From NCBI GenBank assembly GCA_000969725.1, contig JXSR01S042291.1: a stretch of DNA of 34,330 nt. One strand, 5' to 3'. The notes beneath the pieces are model-generated. The model was not told where the DNA came from. It ran no database searches and saw only the letters and a list, made by a program, of their open reading frames with translations. The position numbers and the translations under genes are program-made. The DNA comes from Ophiothrix spiculata. Taxonomy: Eukaryota > Echinodermata > Ophiuroidea > Amphilepidida > Ophiotrichidae. Numbering within the stretch: the stretch's first letter is position 1; every line of letters starts with the position of its first letter. Of the stretch, positions 24,201 through 27,668 are shown in pieces.

Positions 24201-24536
24201 GTTTACACCTGAATTATAAAAGTTGTAACACATTTTACTGCACCACTAGTAATTTCTTTACATGTCTGTTAATGGGCACTCCTCAAAGAAGACTTGTTCT
24301 GTCTTCAATCAATTTTTTTACAATTATATACTCACAAGTGTGGCTGTTTGTCCAAACTGTCTTCCTCCAGATCTTCTCCTTCTTCGGGGAATATCTCCTC
24401 CAAAGCGTCCACTTCCCCATTTTTTACCATCATCTGTGGAATCTCTTTGAAGACCTGAGGGGCTTTCTATTGGAGTTTTCCCTGATCCTCCGATCTCCCA
24501 TTTTTTGTAAACAGCATCAAGCTTCTGCATATCCAT
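3138..24536 (-). CDS. GPAM: Glycerol-3-phosphate acyltransferase 1, mitochondrial (5' half, 8 coding exons)
   Basis: The enzyme transfers an acyl group from acyl-CoA to glycerol-3-phosphate at the mitochondrial outer membrane, giving lysophosphatidate, the first step of glycerolipid synthesis. Coding exons, in transcript order, are 24536-24336, 19037-18921, 18652-18582, 12492-12444, 12041-11966, 10531-10488, 7923-7815 and 3234-3138. Together they encode about 255 residues that follow vertebrate GPAM from its start to the block just before the acyltransferase domain. Diagnostic matches are KRPFPGRCC (human KRPFVGRCC), SPSFPSMGFRN (NPSIPSLGLRN), NKVLTHKRVHTAI, and GFVLLKMLSVF with HQGQLEMVRQAT (HKGQLEMVKAAT). 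All exons have GT/AG borders. Phases agree except between the third and fourth coding exons, where one base is missing. The HxxxxD catalytic motif and the rest of the protein are outside the window to the left. The family was recognised from memory, without a search. Confidence 0.93.
4255..4446. repeat. Long hairpin (foldback), arms about 76 bp
   Basis: The left arm 4255-4330 (GGACCTTCCCATCATGCCTT ... GGGTTTAGGGATGAAACATA) is nearly the perfect reverse complement of 4370-4446, around a 39-base loop. It lies in a GPAM intron. It could be a foldback MITE or a source of hairpin-derived small RNA. Confidence 0.9.
5072..5454. mobile_element. hAT-like MITE with perfect 8-bp target duplication
   Basis: The TIRs are CATAGATTTAAAG(G/C)GGAGATAC at the left and the reverse complement at the right. 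The 8-bp GTCAGAAC occurs just outside both ends (5064-5071 and 5455-5462). The interior is CG-richer than its surroundings and has a second inner inverted pair (GGGGGTATTCGG / CCGAATACCCCC). The 119-residue frame at 5183-5542 runs out of the element and is not a gene. Confidence 0.88.
7815..7923 (-). CDS. GPAM: GPAM coding exon 7 (SAKKHRSRAVGVLLDMAANIS)
   Basis: A 109-base exon between CTCTTTTTTTGCAG and GTAAGA, joined in phase on both sides. It encodes SQSDEELQQSAKKHRSRAVG and then VLLDMAANISNTLLR. This matches the vertebrate segment with QQQSKAVNKVKKKAKRIL followed by QEMVATVSPAMIR, an amphipathic helix just before the acyltransferase domain. The other two frames contain stops. Confidence 0.94.
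8267..8611 (+). mobile_element. TTAA-type MITE, copy 1 (family B)
   Basis: Flanked by TTAA at 8263-8266 and 8612-8615. The ends are AGGTGCAATCCATGAT and ATCATGAATTGCCCCT, an imperfect inverted repeat. It has a central GTCGGGGCCCGAC palindrome. Copies lie at 25024-25376 (same orientation) and at 11540-11838 and 11216-11339 (opposite orientation). TTAA duplication suggests piggyBac-type mobilisation. Confidence 0.85.
9198..9480 (-). mobile_element. MITE-like element, family A copy
   Basis: The ends are AAGGCAAAAAAAAATTGTG and TATATTTTTTGGCCTAA. It contains GGGCCTGTGAGGGCAACACAA and CAAACAACCATGTATCCCAC, both found in reverse complement in the copy at 22137-22391. A long A run sits at the centre. 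Confidence 0.75.
9811..10087. mobile_element. MITE with TA target duplication, CG-rich interior
   Basis: TA flanks an element with perfect terminal repeats AAGCTGAATTCA / TGAATTCAGCTT, extended by CGACGCAAACGCAAACGC and its degenerate complement. The interior is dense in GCGTTTGCGTT-type motifs. The two overlapping frames here are by-products. Confidence 0.85.
10190..10400. repeat. Repeat with TTTTGTAGCTTTGCAG motifs
   Basis: ACTTTTGTAGCTTTGCAG occurs twice (near 10200 and 10262), with a further GTAGCTTTGCAGC at about 10380. GCGACAA also recurs. It is probably a small diverged mobile element, and its ends are unclear. Confidence 0.4.
10488..10531 (-). CDS. GPAM: GPAM coding exon 6 (VHTAISKSAMLDTE)
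   Basis: A 44-base exon between TTGTTTTTCAG and GTAAGTACC that reads RVHTAISKSAMLDTEG with one shared base at each end. It aligns with RVQEAIAEVAAEL of vertebrate GPAM. Only one frame is open, which fixes the phase of the neighbouring exons. It is flanked by oppositely oriented MITE copies (8267-8611 and 11540-11838). Confidence 0.92.
11216..11339 (-). mobile_element. TTAA-type MITE, copy 2, internally deleted (family B)
   Basis: Both ends of family B are present (GGGGCAATTCATGATC left, GAATCATGAATTGTACCT right) with TTAA on both sides, but only about 124 bases remain. The central palindrome and most of the interior are missing. Confidence 0.8.
11540..11838 (-). mobile_element. TTAA-type MITE, copy 3 (family B)
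   Basis: Reverse complement of copy 1 with clear full-length similarity, including CCACTTTTTACCCTAAAAGT and CAAATGGTATGTTACTACCC blocks. TTAA is intact on the left (11536-11539) and degraded to GTAA on the right. Confidence 0.85.
11966..12041 (-). CDS. GPAM: GPAM coding exon 5 (AISEGYNYEYPPLP)
   Basis: A 76-base exon between TTCCCCAATTTTGCAG and GTAGGC. It reads AISEGYNYEYPPLPVTANKV followed by LTHK, and its last two bases are completed by the next exon to Arg. It aligns with the region ending NVTENVLNSSR in vertebrate GPAM. A second open frame (QLYQRDTT...) is excluded because the following 44-base exon has stops in both frames other than the one used here. Confidence 0.9.
12444..12492 (-). 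CDS. GPAM: GPAM coding exon 4 (LAQWFGVKLMLF)
   Basis: A 49-base exon with 16 complete codons, AIELAQWFGVKLMLFF, plus one base completed by the next exon. It corresponds to GWLARRLSYVLF of vertebrate GPAM. The donor TTCT|GTAAGTTT is strong. The acceptor CAAAATCATTCTAAG is weak, with almost no pyrimidine tract, and only about 20 bases separate the exon from a foldback transposable element at 12513-13148, so the branch point probably lies inside that element. Its phase 0 start conflicts with the phase of the preceding exon. Confidence 0.8.
12513..13148. mobile_element. 636-bp foldback element with TTAA ends
   Basis: TTAA plus GGTGG at the left and CCACC plus TTAA at the right form the ends (GTTTAAGGTGG / CCACCTTAAAC). 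Inside, 12657-12693 (CTTTG...CCAATATATTGATGAA) is nearly the reverse complement of 12957-12993, and the similarity continues outward (AATCGGACAAACGG against the complement of CCGTATGTCTGATT). Most of the element could therefore fold on itself. It ends about 20 bases from GPAM coding exon 4. Confidence 0.8.
13634..13800 (+). promoter_or_regulatory. Promoter-like arrangement (CCAAT box, TATA box)
   Basis: An inverted CCAAT (GATTGGC, about 13638) is followed about 95 bases later by CTATATATACTTTTGAA (about 13733), and then GGTTAGTCACG at initiator distance. An ATG at 13782 opens only 15 codons. No gene follows on this strand, so it may be a chance resemblance or part of an old mobile element. 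Confidence 0.25.
14434..15150. repeat. Diverged interspersed repeat with duplicated block
   Basis: It starts CAGTGGCAGATTTAAG, a hAT-like terminus, with no matching right end found. A block with GTCAGCA(A/G)(T/C)TGCTGAC followed by a C/A-rich tract occurs at about 14460 and again at about 14810. A polypurine run lies at 14485-14530. Confidence 0.4.
15241..15598 (+). mobile_element. tRNA-derived SINE-like repeat
   Basis: The first 72 bases look like a tRNA head. An A-box-like TAGCTCAATCGG is at 15247-15258, and a B-box-like GAGTTCGAACC at 15290-15300, correctly spaced. The acceptor arm does not pair, so it is not a tRNA gene. A unique body of about 285 bases follows, ending CACTATAAATCCCCAGTATTT. 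The frames at 15271-15573 and its complement are by-products. Confidence 0.8.
16931..17239. mobile_element. piggyBac-like MITE (TTAA, CCCTTTCCAGTC ends)
   Basis: TTAA at 16927-16930 and 17240-17243 flanks inverted ends CCCTTTCCAGTC / GACTGGAAAAGG. TTAA followed by CCC is typical of piggyBac. Inner repeats ATGCCGT and CATACG(A/C)C are present. It encodes no transposase. Confidence 0.85.
18582..18652 (-). CDS. GPAM: GPAM coding exon 3 (SPSFPSMGFRN block)
   Basis: A 71-base exon between TTTTACCACCAG and GTAAGT. All three frames are open. The correct one starts in phase 0 as EMLYSPSFPSMGFRNILLF, matching DKFFNPSIPSLGLRNVIYI of vertebrate GPAM, so homology and not ORF length decides it. The exon ends with two leftover bases, but the next recognisable exon starts in phase 0. 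A five-base C run (GGGGG at 18591-18595 on the plus strand) near the exon's end is a plausible place for a one-base undercall. Confidence 0.9.
18653..18920 (-). other. GPAM: GPAM short intron between coding exons 2 and 3
   Basis: A 268-base intron with canonical borders (GTAAGC ... ACCACCAG). No repeat is recognised. Confidence 0.85.
18921..19037 (-). CDS. GPAM: GPAM coding exon 2 (KRPFPGRCC block)
   Basis: This is a 117-base, phase 0-0 exon of 39 residues, starting DFVPELAHFKTSPP and containing KRPFPGRCCTQC, the counterpart of the conserved KRPFVGRCCYSC of vertebrate GPAM. The acceptor is TTTGTACATTCTTTTCAG|GAT and the donor AGG|GTAAGC. The acceptor and the first 35 exon bases are the source, or one end, of the 60-bp tandem array running upstream on the gene strand. 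Only this exon-proximal copy reads through; the other complete units visible have an in-frame TAA six codons in. Confidence 0.93.
19003..19436 (-). repeat. GPAM: 60-bp tandem array of duplicated 3' splice sites
   Basis: On the gene strand each unit reads GATTTTGTACCAGAATAACT, then GGCTCATTTCAAGACTTC, then TTTATTTGTACATTCTTTTCAG. It is thus the start of GPAM coding exon 2 plus the polypyrimidine tract and AG of its acceptor. About two units are visible on each side of the N gap, nearly identical. The exon-proximal copy differs by GAGTTGG in place of GAATAACTGG and reads into the exon. The most distal copy has one T fewer, and its tract reads GCACCTTTTTCAG. Long frames across the array are artefacts of the period being a multiple of three. 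Confidence 0.95.
19160..19319. other. Assembly gap (160 N)
   Basis: The gap interrupts the 60-bp array. Going from the base before it to the base after it requires 9 plus a multiple of 60 bases, and 160 does not fit. The gap length is therefore an estimate and the true copy number is unknown. Confidence 0.98.
19683..19760 (-). repeat. Dispersed repeat, copy shared with 28607-28687
   Basis: The reverse complement starts GATAAGCTTCCTTTAGCTTA and ends GAAAGCCTAAACAAGATGAT, nearly identical to 28607-28687 apart from a small duplication of the TTGGTACCAA palindrome. Confidence 0.85.
19760..19960 (-). mobile_element. tRNA-like SINE head (minus strand)
   Basis: Read on the minus strand, GGCGCAGCGGTAGTTCCCTC (A-box-like, from about 19944) is followed by GGTTCGAGTTCGG (B-box-like, 19900-19888). 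The arms do not fold into an intact tRNA. The body continues toward 19780 and the end is unclear. Two frames of 60-69 residues here are by-products. Confidence 0.65.
20302..20520. mobile_element. MITE with AGGCTGCGATCACATAG ends
   Basis: The perfect 17-bp inverted ends are AGGCTGCGATCACATAG and CTATGTGATCGCAGCCT, extended by imperfect ATTATAC / GTATACTT. No clear target duplication. The element is 219 bp and non-coding. Confidence 0.87.
22137..22391 (+). mobile_element. MITE-like element, family A copy
   Basis: It begins AAGGCCAACGAAAAAAATAG, then GTGTTGCCCTCACAGGCCCA, and shares GATGCCATGTGTAAACAATG and ATACATGGTTGTTTGCTA with the reverse complement of 9198-9480. Long C and T runs lie in the centre. 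Confidence 0.75.
23679..23837. repeat. 159-bp near-perfect hairpin with 37-bp perfect outer arms
   Basis: Outer arms ATATGTGTCCCGCCGCGG ... GCAGTTGTCG are exactly complementary over 37 bases. Inner arms (TACATGTAGCTAATTGTAGC against GCTACAATAAGCAACATGTA) pair with few mismatches, and the centre is ATGTATAC-TAGTT-GTATACAT. The GC-rich outer arms stand out from AT-rich surroundings. Either a short foldback transposon or a structured RNA locus within a GPAM intron. Confidence 0.95.
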
Positions 24537-24542
24537 TGTTAC
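24336..24542 (-). CDS. GPAM: GPAM coding exon 1 (start codon)
   Basis: The exon follows an acceptor ending TTTTTTTAAG, with six untranslated bases before ATG at 24536, and ends in phase 0 at donor CTT|GTGAGT. It codes for 67 residues beginning MDMQKLDAVYKKWE. These are followed by a polar Ser/Gly-rich stretch, a WGSGRF block comparable to the WGECGF region of vertebrate GPAM, and a run of five arginines (IPRRRRRSGG). This N-terminal part is poorly conserved in the family, so the assignment rests on the phase-0 join to the next exon. The candidate upstream exon has stops in the joining frame and no ATG, which supports this ATG as the start. Confidence 0.85.
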
Positions 24543-24631
24543 CTTAAAAAAATATATGTGAGCGGTGTATTAAACTAGTGTGAACAATGAGCATCAAGCT
24601 GCATGATCTGTCGAATCTGTAACTATTGTGG

Positions 24632-24858
24632 TTTCAAATAATGTTCAGACATGAAAATTCAGAGCCTTGCATAACAGTATTGCGTGTGCAATTTATGTAA
24701 ATGCGCAACGCTTTCAATGCGTGTGCAATGTCGCAGTAGTGTTATTACTGGTTAGAAACGGCGTTGCGTACTTCCATGTCCTGTGCTTGTCACAGCTTGT
24801 GGATGTACGCGTTTGCTGTGTTCAAATTGTCAGTTTCATGTCCGAAATGTATTTGAAA
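24632..24858. mobile_element. TIR element family C, copy 1
   Basis: The ends are TTTCAAATAATGTTCAGACATGAAA and the degenerate complement TTTCATGTCCGAAATGTATTTGAAA. It shares AATTCAGAGCCTTGC and the overall layout with 26674-26912. Confidence 0.8.
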
Positions 24859-25023
24859 CAATAATAAAAATTTAACGATAATTGAGCAATTAAAAGGTAT
24901 TCCTCCAGTCATTTTTTAGTTTTTAACAATCTTCTTCTTACGGCTGGTGTCACGTTCAGATCAATTTACTAAAAGAAATTTGCAACTGTTAAATAAAACA
25001 CATAGAAATTCACAATGTTTTAA

Positions 25024-25376
25024 AGGTGCAATTCATGATTCTGATGTGATGACAACCTCCCCTCTTTTCTAGCACAATAAAAAGAAAAGTACAACATAAA
25101 TGCATCCTGAAAATTTCACTTGATTCTGACCATTCATTTTCAAGTTACAAGCTTTTCAAGTTAAAAAGCCCCATAGGCTACTCTGTTATAATTACTGTCG
25201 GGGCCCCGACAGTAATTAGAAAAGGACACATTTTCTCACTTTTCTCAAAAATGCAAGCACAATTTGAAAAAATGGTTTGGGGATTGTAACGTATACCAGT
25301 AAAAGATTCCTTCTAACTAAAACACTCAATTTTGATAGGGGTGACCTTGAGGATAAAAAGTGGATCATGAATTGCC
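25024..25376 (+). mobile_element. TTAA-type MITE, copy 4 (family B)
   Basis: Full-length, same orientation as copy 1. TTAA precedes it (25020-25023); the right side is TTAT. A perfect 20-bp palindrome, ACTGTCGGGGCCCCGACAGT, is intact at about 25195-25214. Confidence 0.87.
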
Positions 25377-25570
25377 TTATATGTTCTAAACAAAATGGAG
25401 ATATTTGACCAATCTGGCCTTATTTTGGGTGCCAAAAATTTCAGGAAAGCCACGGCAGGCTTCCTGTTTAGAATCTAGAAACAAATGTCCAGGATAGATA
25501 TTTTCAAAGGTTTGATTTATATATTTTACGAAATATATTGCTATTACCGTAATTAAAAGCCCCCCCCCCC

Positions 25571-25829
25571 CAAAAAAAAAAGAACTCTGTCTCAGCTTCC
25601 CGCATGCATAGGGTTCAAAATTTGAATTTTATCGCATTTTTTTTTTTTAGGTTTTCAGATTTTTTGCTTTTTTATTTTTTCTGGAGAGATAAAAAAGGGG
25701 GGGGGGGAAATAGTGACTAAAAATGTAATAAAAAAGATTTCCGCATAGCGCATAGCCTTTTTGAAAAAAAAAAATGCGTAGCGCTTCGGGTTTTGGGCCT
25801 AAGGAAGCTGAGACATTTTTTTTTTGCCT
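25571..25829. mobile_element. Inverted-end element flanked by homopolymers
   Basis: TGTCTCAGCTTCC (25588-25600) and GGAAGCTGAGACA (25803-25815) are exact inverted repeats. Next to them are A-rich and T-rich ends (CAAAAAAAAAAG / TTTTTTTTTGCC). The interior has GCGCATAGC motifs and a G run. Confidence 0.7.
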
Positions 25830-26126
25830 AATAATCCTTTTTTTTTTACCAAGGATGTACATGCATATACTGGCTTTTTCAGAGCTATGTCCGAGCACTG
25901 TGCCAGTGGCAGTGTACCCTGTTTGTAGAAAGAGCTACATATACGTGTGCCATTGGCTGAAAAGTTCAGAAATTTGGGAACTCGGTAGCACAGCACAGTC
26001 TACGCCAAGCTGGTATGAAAACACTCAACAAGACAACAACTTATATTTAACGCCTAGAATAATCACTCATATTGGCTAATTATGTGTACATAGAAGTGAC
26101 AATGATTATACTTTCGGGGCTTTAAA

Positions 26127-26203
26127 CTCAAGCGGCAATGTGATTCGAAAACACGATTCTTGGATAATGGGTCCGGTGCTCTAACCACTTGGCCACGGCA
26201 CCC
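26127..26203 (-). tRNA. Degenerate tRNA-like sequence (pseudogene or SINE head)
   Basis: On the minus strand it reads GGTGCCGTGGCCAAGTGGTT, then AGAGCACCGGACCCATTATC and TTTTCGAATCAC. The D-arm (A-box) and T-arm (B-box) motifs are clear, and the anticodon loop carries CAT-like sequence. The acceptor and T stems are mismatched, so a working tRNA is unlikely. Confidence 0.5.
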
Positions 26204-26673
26204 CAATTATGAAATCATACCTGTCGACATTTTAAAATTCTGATGCGGGAGACTTATAAATTTACAGATAATTAACTGACATATGAGGCCCAATAAGCAC
26301 ACCCAATATTTTTTGCTTGAGAAACACAAGCCAAAAAACTTCGCCACAGGCACAGCACAGCCAGATATTTCGGGTAATATATTTTCAACGCAGATTTTGT
26401 AAACTGACAAGAAATAAAAAGGTCTCACAAGCGCGCAAACCAATCCTGACAGCCTCATTTTCAATTTCACAATAAAACAAATATGCATCATTGTACACGG
26501 TCTGTAATACATATACGTTAGCGTTAAATATTTTTTCAAAGCGAGAGATACAAGCGCTATTTTTTCCAAAGTTTTTTCAAAGCGGGAGATAGCAGTGGGA
26601 GTGAAATGCGCACTCGCATGGAATACATTGTGCTACTGCATGAGCATTACCATTCACAAATGAATTATTGTCG

Positions 26674-26912
26674 TTTCAAATAAATTTCGGACATGAAAAT
26701 TCAGAGCCTTGCGTACCAGAATTGCATGTGCATTTACGCAAATACAGTGACAACGCTTTCACATCACAGGCACGTGCCAAGTCGCAGTACTGTGAATTAC
26801 TGATTGGACACGGCTTTGCGTAGATTCCAATGTCTTATGATTGTAACAACTTGCGGCGCTGGTGGCTAGCGGCTGCGTTCAGATTATCAGTTTGTGTCCG
26901 AAATTTATTTGA
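26674..26912. mobile_element. TIR element family C, copy 2
   Basis: The ends are TTTCAAATAAATTTCGGACA and TGTCCGAAATTTATTTGA, better conserved than in copy 1. The interior shares ATTCAGAGCCTTGCGTA, GTCGCAGTA, GCGTAGATTCCAATGTC and other blocks with copy 1. Confidence 0.82.
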
Positions 26913-27105
26913 CCAAAGCGTTTGAAATATACTCTTCAAGATCCTGAATCATGTGAATGGGGAGACCAACATGACCGAGGGGGTCAAGCGAATTCTTCTC
27001 AGATTTTCTATGTTGATACTTGATATTGAAAATACTTACAAGTGACACAAGCATGACAAGTAATGCATGAATGACAGTAAAATTAGATGATGAAATCGTA
27101 CTCAC

Positions 27106-27250
27106 TTCAAAATCACGTCGTCAGTACAGTGCACTCAATACTTGTAAGCTTATGTTATGGTTGCAAGAGAAATGTTGACGACTTTTGCGGATTATTGTTC
27201 CAGGCGATTTGAGAATGATTCGTTCCTAGATAACATCGTCTAACTATTCA
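27106..27250 (-). other. GPAM: Candidate GPAM 5' non-coding exon (transcription start uncertain)
   Basis: On the minus strand a donor GAA|GTGAGTACG occurs at 27106. The joined frame upstream of it has a TGA and no ATG, so this would be untranslated leader spliced to the AAG|GTAACAATGG acceptor at 24542. A second good donor, CACTT|GTAAGTATT at 27040, could give a longer exon, but that version adds upstream ATGs. The 5' end is a guess; only the donor is visible. Confidence 0.45.
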
Positions 27251-27591
27251 CCTTTGGTTAAGAACATTATTGCGAAATGGACCACGAAATCGGAGCATTT
27301 CAGTAGGTTGACCTGGACTCATGACGCTTGAAAGAAATATGATTCACTTTTTTTGAGCATGAGCCAAAGATTATTTAAATTAGGGTCAAATCAGGTCAAC
27401 TTGGATAATTGATTGCCAAATCTGCAGTCTGATTGGTCGTTGACTTTACTCAACACGCGGATGGAAATAGTAAACATGGTAAACAGCTGATCAGCAGCTG
27501 ATCATAGACATAGGCATTTCAACTGTGCACATGCATATGCATGTTCCAGGTCGAATGCATGTGAAACTTTAGGTCAGCAAATAGAAAAATC
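27107..27591. promoter_or_regulatory. Divergent GPAM/FAHD1 promoter region
   Basis: Fewer than 490 bases separate the candidate GPAM leader donor from the FAHD1 start codon, and the two genes point away from each other. I see no TATA box. An inverted CCAAT box (GATTGG, 27431-27436) lies about 160 bases before the FAHD1 ATG. A repeated CAGCTGATC (27484-27503) and a perfect 16-base palindrome, ACATGCATATGCATGT (27529-27544), with overlapping POU-like ATGCAT cores follow. A shared bidirectional promoter is inferred from geometry. Confidence 0.6.
27531..27572 (+). other. Upstream ORF before FAHD1 (13 codons)
   Basis: ATG at 27531 opens MHMHVPGRMHVKL and then TAG at 27570-27572, ending 19 bases before the FAHD1 ATG and out of frame with it. 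Two further in-frame ATGs lie inside it. If transcription starts upstream of 27531 it could lower FAHD1 translation; if it starts downstream, it is untranscribed promoter. No transcript data are available here. Confidence 0.35.
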
Positions 27592-27668
27592 ATGGCTGCC
27601 TCCACGTCAAGTTTGTCAAGATTTGTTGAAGTTGGCAAAAAGATCGTGTGCGTTGGCAGAAATTATGC
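27592..27668 (+). CDS. FAHD1: FAHD1 exon 1 (coding part)
   Basis: The exon has 77 coding bases from ATG to donor GC|GTAAGT, ending in phase 2. It codes for MAAS followed by a short Ser-rich, basic leader (LSRF), which fits the weak mitochondrial targeting sequence of the family, then KKIVCVGRNYA. The start is chosen by alignment with human FAHD1; the upstream ATGs are out of frame and closed by TAG at 27572. Confidence 0.95.

Larger units (their letters stand above)
19038..24335 (-). other. GPAM: GPAM intron between coding exons 1 and 2
   Basis: About 5.3 kb including the gap. It holds the splice-site array, a shared repeat (19683-19760), a SINE-like tRNA head (19760-19960), a MITE at 20302-20520, a family A element (22137-22391), and the 159-bp hairpin at 23679-23837. 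The stretches 20530-22130 and 22450-23670 are AT-rich with no supported gene. Confidence 0.6.
24543..27105 (-). other. GPAM: GPAM intron 1 (5' leader intron)
   Basis: It holds two copies of a TIR element (24632-24858 and 26674-26912), TTAA MITE copy 4 (25024-25376), a C/A- and T-rich inverted-end element (25571-25829) and a tRNA-like sequence (26127-26203). No coding exon was recognised. Confidence 0.5.

Noticed and set aside
24197..24547. A 116-residue plus-strand frame
   Set aside because: Shadow of GPAM coding exon 1 on the opposite strand.
25647..26079. Overlapping frames on both strands around 25.7-26.1 kb
   Set aside because: They run through homopolymers and an inverted-end element; no domain or splice context.
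26905..27105. A 66-residue minus-strand frame starting MSTISSSNF
   Set aside because: It begins just after the candidate leader donor and overlaps a family C element at its end. There is no homology I recognise, so it is more likely the start of intron 1.
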